Shown here: positions 1-11,590 of the stretch, in pieces
Numbering within the stretch: position 1 is the stretch's first letter
Layout: each line of letters begins with the position of its first letter
Assembly: GCF_038502225.1 (NCBI RefSeq)
Contig: NC_091323.1
Coordinates: 19,366,276-19,430,275, forward strand
DNA length: 64,000 nucleotides
From: Cherax quadricarinatus
Taxonomy: Eukaryota; Arthropoda; Malacostraca; Decapoda; Parastacidae
Direction of reading: 5' to 3'
Translations under genes and position numbers: made by a program
The notes under the pieces: model-generated
Told to the model about the DNA's origin: nothing
Database searches by the model: none
Seen by the model: the letters and a program-made list of their open reading frames with translations, nothing else

Positions 1-290
1 GGGGTGTGGGTGACTGGACTAGTGGGGGTGTGGGTGGGTGGGTGACTGGACTAGTGGGGGTGTGGGTGGGTGGGTGACTGGACTAGTGGGGGTGTGGGTG
101 GGTGACTGGACTAGTGGGGGTGTGGGTGGGTGGGTGACTGGACTAGTGGGGGTGTGGGTGGGTGACTGGACTAGTGGGGGTGTGGGTGGGTGACTGGACT
201 AGTGGGGGTGTGGGTGGGTGACTGGACTAGTGGGGGTGTGGGTGGGTGGGTAACTGAACTAGTGTGGGTGTGAGTTGTGATGTCAGTGAC
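1..290. repeat. G-rich minisatellite, 28/32-bp unit
   Basis: About nine copies of a unit built from a CTGGACTAGT block and a G-rich run. Units differ by one extra GGGT block, giving 28-bp and 32-bp forms. The array is cut by the window start, so its full length is unknown. The last unit (about 240-275) is mutated, as expected at an array edge. The runs of G make local G-quadruplex formation possible, which is inference. Confidence 0.9.
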
Positions 291-1880
291 TCATCATCTT
301 GCATCTCCCAGCTTCCTGCTCTACACATCTTAACATTAATACCACCTGAATACGATATTACTATTCCTTGTACGCGTTCCCGCAATTAATATGTAAATAT
401 TACAACATACAACATTACTGCCCTTGTACATAACACGGAATCAAGACCGAATTCTTCATTGTGTATCTACATCTTATTTTCCTAAGAACACTGTACAAAG
501 TTTCAGATTGCCACCGGAGCTGCTAGTTTATTATGTATCCCATATGAATCCTGTGGACGATACCTTAGTAAGTTTATTTAGGCACAGGTACACAAGTACA
601 GTTATCATATATCGTGTAAATTACCTAAGATAAGCCATTAAAAGTCAAAGTGACTTATTTCCAGTGAGGGTCCTTAGTACCGTCACACTCTTTTTGTAAT
701 CATTATTGTGGGTCCGCCACGCGAAGGTTATATCACTTGTAAATATGTAGGAGTATAGTTTCCAGCAGCAGTGAACATGGTTGTGTTCTAGTGCTGGAAA
801 ACAAAAGACACAGGTTACAGGTTCCACACGTGCTGTGTACCACACGCGGCCTGACATCAGTATTCACCGTTAAGAGCTTAATTTTCGCCATCCTTTGCAG
901 CCATGTGGCCCAAAAACAATATTCACAGCGCTTCACACGGTCCCACACAGCAGGCAGCACAGTAGTAACTCCCAATACTGTCATTGTTACTTTGATTTCT
1001 GTCACGAACTTGGTATTGACTGGTGACTGAGCGGGAGCTAGGAACCAGTGACTGCTGCCACTGGTTACTGCAGTCTAACACACACTGCCGCCCCCAGCAC
1101 CGTCAACACCACTGCTGCTATAAACCCATCAATAAAACACCTACCACCACTACTAAAACCCCACACCTAAAATCATCACCACTACCATCACCACCATCAC
1201 AACCGCCGCTGCTGACGCAGCCACCACCACTAATACACTTTTCTACTGCTACCACCGCCATCGTCTTGGTGAGGGGGAACACCGAGGGAAGGAACACCGA
1301 GGGGAGGGACACTGACTCAGGATACGGAGGTAGGCCATGGGGGGGTGTAAGGCAGGGAGTAGAGGGTGCGGAGGGAGGATGGGGCGAGGAAAACCAAGCT
1401 AACATGACAGTGTACCGTACTCTATCCTCAGTATCAAGATCTGATGGTGAGGGAAGTGATAAGCGCCAGAAAAGTGTACACAAATTCAAGGGAAAAACTT
1501 TAACTGAGGGGGACATCTGAAAATTTTGGGAATGAGAGAATGGAGAACAACATGGACAAGTTGTAGAGGGTAGGGAGGGGGAGGTACTGCTGAGGGCGGA
1601 GCTAAACAGAGGAGGGGGGGGGGGGAGCTAGTGCAGGGATCTGGGGTAAGGGGGACTGAGGGAGAGGTAAATGAGTACGGAGGGGAGACGAGGGGAGAAC
1701 GACTGGAACATGCCTGCACATACATACACACTGGACGGGGAGGTGGTCCGTCTCCACCACCATCATTCAGTAACCACACTGCGACACTCACTGATAACCA
1801 TGACCAACATCATTACACGAGACACATGTATAACCCTAGAACCAATATTAACCCTTTATCTACACACCAAAAAAAGTAAA
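291..1880. other. No supported gene; CAC/ACC-rich and purine-rich low complexity
   Basis: From 291 to 1020 I see ordinary sequence with only short frames and no recognisable domain. From about 1090 to 1260 the plus strand is rich in CAC and ACC triplets, and from about 1270 to 1700 it is G/A-rich with a G run near 1613-1625. An open frame of 165 codons at 1023-1520 (+) crosses both compositions and is Thr/Pro-rich then Gly/Glu-rich. I do not accept it as a gene because its length is explained by composition. Confidence 0.5.
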
Positions 1881-2119
1881 TTAGCTCATTTATTCTGAAT
1901 AAGAATCAACTTAAATCAGTTTTCACAGGTGAAGAAGCAGAGTTGGAGCCCCTGTGAAGGCTACAGGGTAGACAGGCAAGGCAACTGGGATTCCCTCACG
2001 CCACGTCTCTACTGAATCAATACACCACAACCTGCACACCAACATTTGAGAAAACTCCTCCAACTCCATCATTTTCTTTGTTATACATTTACCCATCAAG
2101 TACATAAAAATACGAAATG

Positions 2120-2235
2120 CATATATTTTGGTAGAATTACCGACAATATATAAAGTAAACGTAACGGCTTGACAAAGCTCCTGGAGAGCGAAACGTTGCC
2201 ACAATAAAATGTCACATTAGTTGCACTTGTGTCCT
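2120..2235 (+). mobile_element. Penelope-like terminal fragment with hammerhead-like motif
   Basis: The stretch from about 2165 to 2232 is nearly identical to both ends of the Penelope-like element at 12037-15164. It carries the block CTCCTGGAGAGCGAAACGTT followed by AATAAA and a TTGCACTTGTGTCC tail. Upstream, 2132-2150 holds a segment that is the reverse complement of the sequence just outside the right end of the large element (15166-15184). It is therefore a solo terminal piece of the same family. No coding sequence remains next to it. Confidence 0.75.
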
Positions 2236-2489
2236 TTTACTTTACAAAAATACGAAACACCTAGACTAAAATATTTCTGAATATAGTTCCTTTTTTATAA
2301 TAAACTTGGGTTTCAAAACTTCAGATGACCTGACGCTACTATTTGTAACTAAAACTTATATTTTAATAACTAATAAATGACTGACTCACCAGCCTCGTGG
2401 CCATGTGAAATTAAACAGTCCAATTAAGAGAATTTATTAGTTTCTCGGCATCTGGCCGTGACAGCAACAGGCAGTAGTTTTCAGGTACC

Positions 2490-3087
2490 CCAGTGCTAGG
2501 CTGGAATACTGCTGTACATCAACATCTCCATTCAAAGCAGGTGAAATCGCAGATCTAGAGAGTGTACAGAGATACTCTGCTGCACGTATAAGTTCTGTCA
2601 AGCACCTTAACTACTGGGAACGCTTGGAAGCACTTGACTTGTACTTGTTGGAACGCAGGAGGAAGAGAGATATCATAATCTACACTTGGAAAATCTTGGA
2701 AGGAATGGTCCCAAATCTGCACACAGAAATCACTCCCTACGAAAGTAAAAGACTGGGCAGGCGATGCATGCCCCCAATAAAAAGTAGGGGCGCCATTGGT
2801 ACACTAAGGGAAAACACCATAAGTTTCTGGGGCCCAAGACTGTTCAACAGCCTCCCATCAAGCATTAGGGGAATTGCCAATAAGCCCCTGGCTGCCTTCA
2901 AGAGAGAGCTGGACAGATACCTAAAGTCAGTACCGGATCAGCCGGGCTGTGGCTCGTACGTTGGACTGCGTGCGGCCAGCAGTAACAGCTTAGTTGATCA
3001 GGCCCTGATCCATCGGGAGGCCTGGTCATGGACCGGGCCGCGGGGGCGTTGATCCCCGGAATAACCTCCAGGTAACCTCCAGGTATC
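2490..3087 (+). mobile_element. CR1/L2-like LINE, 5'-truncated 3' end
   Basis: This is the 3' terminal 0.6 kb of the LINE family that recurs through the window. The plus-strand frame 2624-3052 (142 codons) encodes the C-terminal end of the reverse transcriptase polyprotein: a basic ERRRKRDIIIYTWKILEG segment, then a WGPRLFNSLP-type motif, then the end-of-protein region. The tail ends in two copies of a CCTCCAGGTA motif, consistent with the short 3' repeats of CR1/L2-type elements. There is no upstream polymerase domain, so it is a 5'-truncated dead copy. Confidence 0.85.
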
Positions 3088-3553
3088 AACAAAAATTCTA
3101 TAAAAAATCACTATACACAGGGTCGTATACTCTACAGGGGATGAAAAATTGAAAGGAAGTGGTGAGATAATAAGAATGATTTGACTTACGAGAACACTTA
3201 GAAACCTTGACCGTAAAAAAATATTCACCTACATAGAACACCCAAAGTAAAATTATAATACTAGAGTAAAATCTACTAGCACTAACACAAGTAAATTCTG
3301 TCACAATAAGCCAACACAAAAAACATCGGTTAGAATACCATTAAAGCATCAACGTCAAAGACCCCTAAAATTTCCCCGAGGTCCGTACAGGCAATTCTGT
3401 GGTTATCCTTGATTGTGAGGATTACCTATGAAAGACGCCTTGCTTATAACATAAATGTGATATCAAAAAAGGAGTATTAACATAGACTTAAAACCAGTAT
3501 TGTTTCACAAGGTTACATGGCCTCTTCAGCTGGGGAAATCTGATAAATAATCA

Positions 3554-3670
3554 GCAGTGGGTTACGCACTGGCCTGGAGTTTTACGACTCACTAGCCATG
3601 GGTTCTAACCCAACCCGTACCCTGATTTGGTTAAATCAGCTAAAATCTGTGTATCTACTTATTCTAGCAA
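3554..3670 (+). mobile_element. Probable tRNA-derived SINE
   Basis: A tRNA-like head is visible. A-box-like sequence lies at 3554-3572, and a B-box-like GGTTCTAACCC lies at 3601-3611, about the spacing of an internal RNA polymerase III promoter. The downstream part (GTACCCTGATTTGG and on) is not tRNA-like. A search against crustacean SINE collections would settle it. Confidence 0.5.
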
Positions 3671-4290
3671 GTTATTATAATGAAAATGTTTGGTAGTGTG
3701 TCACTAGAGTCCCACAAGGATCACCGCTTGCACCCAGGAAGTATGTAAATAAGATACACTGCAGGTAATGACATTTTATTGACGGGACGTAGCGTCTTCA
3801 CAGTGAAATACCATAACCCGAACTGTCTGCCATGTTTACATTCTGTCAGTATATTTCACCACTGTATCTCACCCATGATGCTTTTAGTCCATATTAATGA
3901 TACATCAATAATATAAATTATATGGAAATGCTTGTAAATTATTTAAAAATCTCAAGAAGGAAAAGAAGTTTATATGTATTTCTTTACAAAGTTTACACAC
4001 GTTAAGCAAATGGTATACAAAATGACTGATAAAATTTCATAATGAACAAATGTCACAATAAAATTGCAAATAGCCACCAACGATATAAATTTTTAAAATA
4101 TTAAGAATCTCTAATAAAAAACGGAGTGGTGATAAACAGGTTATCAACATAAAATAACTATAACGATGCTGTTCTATGCTATACTCGCACATTTTAAACT
4201 GAATTTCAACTACATGCATATAGATGAAATGCTAAGCAAATTGACTAAGCCAAGTTAAACCAAATTTTAACTAAAGTGTGGCTGTAGTGA
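3671..4290. other. AT-rich unique sequence, nothing recognised
   Basis: No frame with recognisable protein similarity and no tandem structure. The sequence is AT-rich. Confidence 0.5.
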
Positions 4291-4291
4291 G

Positions 4292-4292
<1 letters not shown>

Positions 4293-4350
<58 letters not shown>

Positions 4351-4370
4351 TGTGTGCGCGCGCGCGCTCA
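4293..4370. repeat. (TG)n microsatellite running into (GC)n
   Basis: About 25 TG units with one TATG interruption, followed by a short alternating GC run at about 4356-4368. Alternating purine-pyrimidine DNA of this type can adopt Z-form, which is inference. Confidence 0.95.
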
Positions 4371-4681
4371 CCTATTTGTACTTGCCTATTTGTGGTTGCA
4401 GGGGTCGAGTCTTAGCTCCTGGCCCCGCCTCTTCATTGGTTGCTACTGGGTCCTCTCTCTCCCTGCTCCATGAGCTCTATCAAACCTCGTCTTAAAACTA
4501 TGTATGGTTCCCGCCTCCACTAACTCACTTTCTAGGCTATTCCACTGCCTGACAACTCTATCACTGAAGAAATACTTCCTAACATCCCTTTGACTCATCA
4601 ACTTCCAATCGTGACTTCTTGTTTCTGTGTCCCCTCCCTGGAACATCCTGTCTTTGTCCACCTTGTCTATTCCACGCAGCA

Positions 4682-4682
<1 letters not shown>
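4366..4682 (-). mobile_element. Second LINE family, 3' end (reverse transcriptase C-terminus)
   Basis: Read on the minus strand, 4682-4443 encodes a typical C-terminal segment of a Jockey/CR1-type LINE polyprotein: LRGIDKVDKDRMF, then RDVRKYFFSDRVVRQWNSL, then a SFKTRFD ending. The remainder, down to about 4366, is the 3' untranslated part. It is unrelated at the nucleotide level to the LINE at 7990-11590. The copy is 5'-truncated and lies exactly between two TG microsatellites, which may be its own tail and a slippage expansion. Confidence 0.75.
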
Positions 4683-4752
<70 letters not shown>

Positions 4753-4932
4753 TGTGTATGTGTGTGTGTGTGTGTATGTGTGTGTATGTGTGTGTGTGTA
4801 TGTGTGTGTGTGTGTATGTGTGTGTGTGTATGTGTGTATGTGTGTGTGTATGTGTGTGTGTATGTGTGTGTGTGTGTGTGTGTGTATGTGTGTGTATGTG
4901 TGTATGTGTGTGTATGTGTATGTGTGTGTATC
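4683..4932. repeat. (TG)n / (TATG) microsatellite
   Basis: 250 bp of TG with regularly spaced TATG interruptions. The open frames here on both strands (CVCV and HTHT patterns) are products of the repeat and not genes. Confidence 0.95.
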
Positions 4933-5285
4933 CCTAGCTAAAAGAGCTATTAAAATAGGGGGAAATAAAGTCTGAAGTTGCACGACAAAGTATATTCCAG
5001 GATATATTAACAGCCCTTATGAAGCATTAATCCTCTAGACTCACTGATCGCCTGAGGAATGAGAGGAAATCTGGTTTGATCAAAGGAAAAAGAGGGTAGT
5101 TTCAAAGCCTTGGTTCAAGAGCCCTTCACTGGCACGGAGGAAGCCCCCACTGGAGAGGGTTCCAGAAGAGAGAGCTCTGAACTATGAAGAAACAATACAA
5201 AAACTGTCAGTACTCCAGTTGGAAGACAAGATGAGATGCTGTCAAGTATCAGTTAATAAAACATGTAGATAACGCAAGAAAGAGG
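4933..5285. other. Unique sequence, nothing recognised
   Basis: No protein motif and no tandem pattern found on either strand. Confidence 0.4.
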
Positions 5286-5289
5286 TTTT

Positions 5290-5515
5290 GATGCCAGCAA
5301 CTGCAAGATACCACAGTTGGTGCCACCAACTGGAAAGGTTGACAGCTGGTGCCAACAACAGGAAGAGACGACAGCTGGTGCCAACAGAAAGAGACGACAG
5401 CTGGTGCCAACAAATGGAAGAGACGACAGCTGGTGCCAAATATAGTTAGATACCACCGCTTGTGCCAACGATAGAAGACCACAGCTGGTGTCAAGGAAGA
5501 GACTACAGCTGTAAC
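5290..5515. repeat. Decayed minisatellite, about 28-bp unit
   Basis: Roughly seven imperfect copies of a unit with the core ACAGCTGGTGCCAACA followed by a GGAAGAGACG-like block. Units vary in length, so the minus-strand open frames through it are not evidence of a gene. Confidence 0.8.
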
Positions 5516-6157
5516 CTAAGAAGCAATCTATCAGTGATACCTTAAGATATAACTTGACAAAAAATAATGTAAGCAGATGCAATGAACCCGAGGCAGGAAT
5601 AGCATGTATTAAAACCACTAGCAGTCTTAAAAATGTACAACACAAACCCATAGGAGAATACAAGAGGCCACAAACATTGCATTGTTCCCGTGACTACAAA
5701 TAGTTCATGAAATAGGTTAGTTCTCTTGCCTTTCACCACACAAGAAAAAAATCTGCGTTAATGTTGGCACCCCACAAGGCATAACACTTTCATGTTTACA
5801 CGCTGTCTGTCATGACTGTTAAAGCTAGGCTCTTAAGCTGTGAGGTTATGCCACTTAAACAGAGAGGAAGAGCAAAGAATCAGGAGAGAGACGTTTATGA
5901 CATACAGCATTAACATGTCTGCCAAATGTAAATTGAGAACCATAAATACGGAACTGCATTCTATTTCAAGAGGTGATAAAATCCACATAAATAAATAAAA
6001 TACAACGCTCGAGTCTTCATCCGTTAAGCGTGGCCCGGTCCAGACTGCTGGTGATCACAGTCCAGTCATAAGGAGAAGGCACTTGCACAGCGGAGGCTGA
6101 AGTACAAGTGTAACGGAGCCAGGTGATGCGACAGTCTAGCAGCTAAATGTGAGAGTA

Positions 6158-6160
<3 letters not shown>

Positions 6161-6214
<54 letters not shown>
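6161..6214. repeat. Poly(A) run, 54 A
   Basis: An uninterrupted run of 54 A on the plus strand. It could be the tail of a retroposed sequence lying upstream (about 6000-6160), but I could not identify RNA polymerase III boxes there. Confidence 0.9.
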
Positions 6215-6217
<3 letters not shown>

Positions 6218-6599
6218 ACGAGAACTACACTTAATATGAGAGACCACGAGGCTATCAACCATCAAGGTCAGTCTACCCAAAATTAATGCAACTATACAGC
6301 TCGGTTAGAGCTATTCACTGAGCATACATACACGTGCCTCCTCCTCCTCCTCCTCCCCCTTCCCCCCCACACATACTTAAGTTCAAATGCATACGTATGC
6401 ACGTACATACGAACATATACGGACGTACACAAGTATGCACGTTGAATCACACGTACGCACCTACAAGTACCCAAATACGCATACCGTTTTAGCTAACTTT
6501 CCGTTCTTGATCTAAAAACTACATTTAATATCGCAAACAGAACCGTTACACTACAGGAACTAGCCAAAATGAATATTAGGGGATAGCTTACTCTGCTGG

Positions 6600-7330
6600 A
6601 TAATAGGATACCTGTCAAATAGAGTATCCTCTATCCTCTACCAAGGCTTTTGAAGCGAATGTAAAGAAGCGTCCCTAGGTACACCTCAGGGAGGAGTTCT
6701 CAGTCCCATGCTATTTAATGTTCTGATTAATGCTCTCCTACCTGCCTCACCTAAACATATAGCTATAAGCTATGCTGATAACATCATGATCCATACAACA
6801 GGGCATAAGATGACCACCATTCTTAACGAAATTCAAACAATTTGTAACTGATTAGGCCTCATCACATCTTCAACTAAAACAAAAATATTGGACAAGCAAA
6901 CGACATCCCCCACCCATCTGTTTTCAGGGTGAAAACAGCTATGTTAATCTTATAGATACCTTGGTGTAAATGTACCCTTCAATAAATCCACCATACCCTA
7001 ACTAAATAAGAAATGCAAAGATAGGCTAAATGCTCTCAAAGCTGTTGCTGGCTACAACCCCAAACATGGTGCTAATGTGAGAATCCTGAGAATGATGTAC
7101 AAAGCCTATATTAGATCCTTCATCGATTATACTGCGCCCATGTTGACATTAGCTAGGGAAAATTCTCTCCGACCCTTGGAGTTAATGCAAAATGAAGCCC
7201 TCAGAATTATTCTTGGGTGTTCCAAATCTACCAAGGTTCTTAAACTGTAAAACACAGAAGGAATAAAAGGCAATAGTGAAGGAAGGCCATCAGATGAAGA
7301 TGATCTACGAGTCATTCAATAAAATATTGT
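6600..7330 (+). pseudogene. Jockey/I-like LINE reverse transcriptase relic
   Basis: Plus-strand translation from about 6676 gives a reverse transcriptase segment: GTPQGGVLSPMLFNVLINAL (motif B region), then a YAD-N motif where YADD is expected, then the C-terminal thumb region around 7010-7245 (CKDRLNALKAVAGYNPKHGA, then LMQNEALRIILG). The second catalytic Asp is replaced by Asn. A stop follows shortly after (about 6848), and the frame shifts more than once, so the copy is dead. Both ends are truncated. The clade is inferred from the motif wording and not from a tree. Confidence 0.75.
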
Positions 7331-7925
7331 GACCTGAAGATCATAAACATGAAGTTAAAATCTCCCATGCGACAGTGACCGATATGAAATTTGGTTTTAG
7401 ATATATGAGCAGGGAAATTCTGCAAAAGCTGTTCACAACGTAAGTTCCACTAAAATTGGAACATACAGCGGTGGTATAAGTGTCGGTACCTTAAAATAAT
7501 ATGGACAAGAACTATAAGATGCAAGTTCCGAAGAAAGAAGGCACAGAACATGCCCTCACTGGATGAGAGGAGGAAGAGACACATAATAACCGCCTATCAA
7601 AGGATACGAGAGAGTAAATAACGAAGATATTTTAGTACCAGCAACAGTGAATACAAGAATAAATAACAGTAAACTAAGAAAAAGGTGCCAAAGGCATTCA
7701 AGAAAAGTCTTCACAGTGACAGAACTGCCACAACCACAGGAAACCTTAAAAAAAATACAAAGCACTCAGGCGCACACGTGAGTGCGCACGCTGAGTCAGC
7801 AGGAGTGAGCAAGAGAGAGACTAAGAGGGAAGTTGCTGTGTGCTCAGCCAGTAGTCATCTGGGTCTCAGTCAATTGCCAAGAATTCTGTGCATAACCCAG
7901 CTACCACCTGCTGATCTGCTTCACC
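7331..7925. other. Unique sequence, nothing recognised
   Basis: Short open frames only and no recognisable domain. The AT-rich left part passes into a CA/CCACC-rich stretch before the 55-bp minisatellite. Confidence 0.4.
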
Positions 7926-7989
7926 TGCCACACCACCACTAGTTGTCGACCACCTGCTGTACTGCACCACCTGTCATACCTTCCACCTA
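7926..7989. repeat. 55-bp minisatellite, left flank of LINE
   Basis: One recognisable unit with the core ACTAGTTGTC, then CACCTGCTG, then TGCACCACCTG, then TTCCACCTA. It is interrupted at CACCTA (7984-7989) by the LINE. The same unit resumes at 11591. Confidence 0.85.
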
Positions 7990-8020
7990 CCTGGAGTTTA
8001 CCTGGAGAGGGTTTGGGGGG

Positions 8021-9618
8021 TCAACGCCCCCGTGGCTCGGTCTGAGACCGGGCCTTGTGGTGGATCAGGGTCTGATCAACCAGGCTGTTACTTCTGGCCG
8101 CACGTAAACCGACGTACGAACCACAGCCCAGCTGATCAGGTAGTGACTTTAGGTGCCTGTCCAGCGCTTTCTTGAAGACAGCCAGGGGTCTATTCGTAAT
8201 CCCCCTTATGTATACTGGGAGGCATTTGAAGTCTTTGGCCCCTGACACTTGTTGTATTGTCTCTCAGTGTACTCGTGACCCCCCTGCTTCTCACTGAGGG
8301 AAAGTTGCATCTCCTGCCCGAATCTTTTGCTTTCGTAGGGAGTGATTTTCGTGTGCAAATTTGGTACTAATCCCTCTAGGATTTTCCAAGTAAATATTAT
8401 CACGTATCTTTCTCACCTGCGTTCCATGTAATACAAATTAAGGAATTTCAACCTTTTCCAATAATTTAGGTGCTTTATCGTATTTATGCATGTCTTGAAA
8501 ATTCTCTGTACGTTCTCCAGGTCAGCAATTTCGCCTGCCTTGAAGAGGGCAGTTAGTGTACAACAGTATTCCAGCCTAAAGAGAACAAGCGATTTGAAGA
8601 GAATCATCATGGATTTGGCTTCCCTAGTTTTGAAGGTTCTCATTATCCATCCTATCATTTTTCTAACAGACGAGTTCTTTGAAGGTGAAATCCTGACATA
8701 TCACTTCCAGATTTTTCACATTAGTTTTTCGCTCTATTGTGTCGTTATAATTTGTTTTATACTCTGATAGTTTTAATTTCCTCAAGTTTTCCATACCTGA
8801 GTAGTTGAAATTTCTCTTCATTGAACTTTACATTCTTTTCTGCGGTCCATTTAAAGATTTGGTTGATGTCCGCTTGGAGTCTTGCGGTGTCTTCGATGGA
8901 GGACACTGTCATGACAATTCAAGTGTCATCCACAAAGGAAGACACGGAACTATGGATGGCAGAGAGTACTGTGCCTTGTGGAACAGACCTTTTCACCGTA
9001 GCCACCTCAGACTTTACTCTGTTTACTAATTACATTTTGTGTTCTATTTGTTAGGAAGTTATAGATCTGTCTACCAACTTATTCTGTTATTCCTTTGTCA
9101 CGCATTTTGTGCGATATTACACCATGGTCGCACTTGTCGAAGGCATTTTGTTTATCCTCTAATGCATCCAGGACCTTGTCATAGTGGTTCAGTAGCTAGG
9201 AGAGACAGGAGCGACCTGATTCTAAACCAGTGTTGCCCTGGGTTGTGTAACTGATGGTATCTACGTGATTGGTGATGTTCTTAGAACTCTTTCAAAGATT
9301 TTTATGAAATGGGATGTTAGCGCTATCGGTCTGTAGTTCTTTGCAACTGCTTTACTGCCACCTTTGTAGAGTGGGGCTATGTCTGTTGTTTTTAGTGACT
9401 GGGATAACTTCTGTGTTCACGCTCCCTCTCCATAGAATGCTGAAGGCACATGAAAGGGGCTTTTTGCAGTTCTTGATGAACACGGAGTTCCACGAGTCAG
9501 GGCCTGGGGCAGAGTGCATGGGCATGTCATTTATTGCCTTTTCGAAGTCTTGTGGTGTTAGGAAAATATTAGAGATTTTTGAAACGACCAAATTTTGAGT
9601 CTCGGCCATAAAAATCAC
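8021..9618 (-). pseudogene. LINE reverse transcriptase region, frameshifted
   Basis: Fragments of the polymerase module of the LINE at 7990-11590. Frame 9618-9352 encodes a segment before the polymerase core ending in HSAPGPDSWNSVFIKNCKK, which resembles the AxGPDxIP entry motif of Jockey/CR1 reverse transcriptases. Frame 8658-8413 encodes the thumb and connection region (MMILFKSLVLFRLEYCCTL, then GEIADLENVQRIF). Frames 8403-8206 and 8248-8021 hold the C-terminus. Between 9350 and 8660 the sequence is in several frames, and I could not read an intact YADD motif. The enzyme would copy LINE RNA by target-primed reverse transcription in the nucleus; this copy cannot. Confidence 0.8.
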
Positions 9619-10108
9619 TTAGATTGTCGACGATGAGTCTCGTTAATGGCTCACTGAACAATGAGTCATACTGGGATTTTAGTATCTCACTCATTTCTTT
9701 GCTGTCATGTGTGTAGGTCCCATTTCGTCTAAACAGGGGTCCAATACTGGATGTTGTTTTCGCCTTAGGTTTGGCATAAGAGAAGAAGTATTTCGGGTTT
9801 CTTTCAGTTTCACTGATGCTTTAAGTTGTTCCTGAGATTCTTGTTTCCTGTAAAATTCCTTAAGCTTAAGTTCGATATTTGCTATTACTCTGACCAGTGC
9901 CTCCCTTCATATTTCAGATATACTGGCCCCTCTCTGCAGCTCTGTGATTCTTCACCTTTGCCTGTATAGGGAGCGTCTTTCTAGGTTACATCTTCTCTTT
10001 CTTTCTCTTAATGGAATATGCCTTGAACAGACCTCAAGTGCCACAGGGTTAATTTTTTCTAGGCAAAGGTTCGGATCTGTGTTGATTAGGCTATCTTCCC
10101 AGGAAGTT

Positions 10109-10871
10109 TCATTTAGCACATGGTTGAGTTATTCCCAGCGTGTTATTGAAGTTGAATTTTGTGAAGGTACCCTCATAACTGATCACATTTTGCTGGTCAG
10201 GAGCCCTGCACATACATGGCTGTACCTCTATTATGTTGTGATCTGAGTGTAGTGTCTTTGATACGGTTAATTTATATATCAGATCGTCCTTGTTGGTGAA
10301 GATGAGGTGCAGTGTATTTTCTAGTCTTGTAGGCTCTATTATTTGCTGGTTTAAGGTGAATCTGGTGTAGAGATTTAATAGCTCGTGTGTGTGTGAATTT
10401 TCATCTAAGCTGCCTCCTGGAGTGATTGCTGCTAAAACATTATTTGATAAACTCCTCCATTTTAGGTGTCTCAAGTTGAAATCCCCCAGGAGAAAGATGG
10501 TTGGGGCAGGAATTTTGAGATTTTCCAGACAGTGGTCAATTTTCAAAAGCTGTTCTTGGAATTGCTGGGAAGCTGCATCCAGAGGCTTGAATACCACCAC
10601 AATAAGGTGGTTTTGGTTTTCGATCTTTACTGTCAAAACTTCAACTACATCATTTGAAGCATTTTATGTGGGGTCTCTGTGAAAGCCGCAAACATTGCAT
10701 TCGACTCTGTGAGCAGTCCTTGATGTAAGGTATTTTGCTGTTTGTTGATGGCTTTAGACCCTGTATGTTTGCAAAGATAAATGTCGTTATACTGATGGAA
10801 TTTAGCGGGGCTTTGTTTGCTGGCATTAATATCTGTTGTTCTGGAGTGGAGGCCAATGACTGCCCCTCCAC
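10109..10871 (-). pseudogene. LINE apurinic-type endonuclease, one frame break
   Basis: Frame 10871-10650 carries the beginning of an exonuclease-endonuclease-phosphatase fold (TTFIFANIQGLKPSTNSKI). Frame 10636-10109 (175 codons) carries the rest: LLGDFNLRHLKW around residues 50-61 (GDFN catalytic-region motif) and TLHSDHNIIEV around residues 127-137 (SDH motif). Such domains nick the target DNA strand in non-LTR retrotransposition. The two parts are out of frame near 10640, and sequence in between is damaged. It is followed at lower coordinates by reverse transcriptase fragments, giving the usual endonuclease-then-polymerase order. Confidence 0.82.
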
Positions 10872-10951
10872 TCCAGAAGTGCTTTAAGTTGGTGTAGAAT
10901 TTCTGTCATTTCTTGTCAGTCTCTTTTCCTTCCTGGCACTAAAAAACCTCC

Positions 10952-11212
10952 TTATCTGGAGAGGTTTTGGCTTCCCTCTTTTGTTTCCCACGGTCTGGGT
11001 GATCTGTATCTTCTCATTCCCTTTAGATTGTGTGCCTGACAGTATATGTTGCAGCATAGTCTTTCATGGACTGACGAGTGACACATTTCGGGGTGAAATA
11101 AGTTACAAGAGTTGCACCCTCCTGTTGTCATGTGGATGCGACAATTTTTGGGATGGTCAAAGGTGCATGTCCCACCTGTTTTTCCAGATAAACCATGCCT
11201 GTAGATACCCAA
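10952..11212 (-). pseudogene. LINE N-terminal Cys/His zinc-finger segment
   Basis: An 86-codon frame with repeated Cys and His spaced like nucleic-acid-binding fingers: YRHGLSGKTGGTCTFDHPK followed by CRIH, CNSC, FHPEMC and further Cys. The HG..C..DHP pattern resembles CCCH-type fingers. It lies directly upstream of the endonuclease in the LINE reading direction, so it is probably the RNA-binding N-terminal part of the same polyprotein. The frame is closed by stops on both sides, and the assignment to CCCH rather than CCHC is uncertain. Confidence 0.55.
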
Positions 11213-11590
11213 GGCATAGACTAGATTATTGTTTGCCAGGATTATTTTGTGGCTGTGTTCCCTACTGGTGTATTTTTTTCTGTTTCCCCACTACCTACAT
11301 TCCCTGTACAGATATCAGTGCTTCCACCAGCTCTTACTGGTTATGTGTCAACACTATTCCCCGAGACATCATACACTTTTGTTTCATTTCCAGCAGTATT
11401 GTTACTTTGTACCTCTGGAAATTTTATAACGTTGTCTATACCTGCTTCATCACCAGGACCACTATCTCCATTTGGTGCACCGTCCTCGAGGACAACACCA
11501 TCCCCATCTGGCGCACTATCTTCTAGGACAACACCAGTCCCATCTGGTGCACTGTCCTTCCAGGACAACAACAGCCACCAGCCAGGACAA

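Larger units (their letters stand above)
7990..11590 (-). mobile_element. CR1/L2-like LINE, about 3.6 kb, degenerate
   Basis: This is the longest copy of the main LINE family here. In minus-strand order it shows an acidic repeat-containing N-terminal region (11600-11341, with SAPDG and VVLEDSAPDG units), a Cys/His zinc-finger segment (11212-10952), an endonuclease (10871-10109), a reverse transcriptase region (about 9960-8660), and the C-terminus and 3' end (8658-7990). The 3' end has two TACCTGGAG-type motifs. The element is flanked by CACCTA at 7984-7989 and 11591-11596, a candidate 6-bp target-site duplication inside a minisatellite. Frame breaks in every domain indicate that it is not active. 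Confidence 0.88.

Noticed and set aside
1023..1520. A 165-codon plus-strand frame rich in Thr, Pro, then Gly and Glu
   Set aside because: Composition-driven; it crosses two unrelated low-complexity stretches and has no domain.
4579..4983. Frames with CVCV or HTHT patterns here and at 40082-40543
   Set aside because: Translations of TG/CA microsatellites.
6000..6214. A SINE ending in the A54 run
   Set aside because: No A box or B box could be identified in the upstream 160 bp; the poly(A) alone is not enough.
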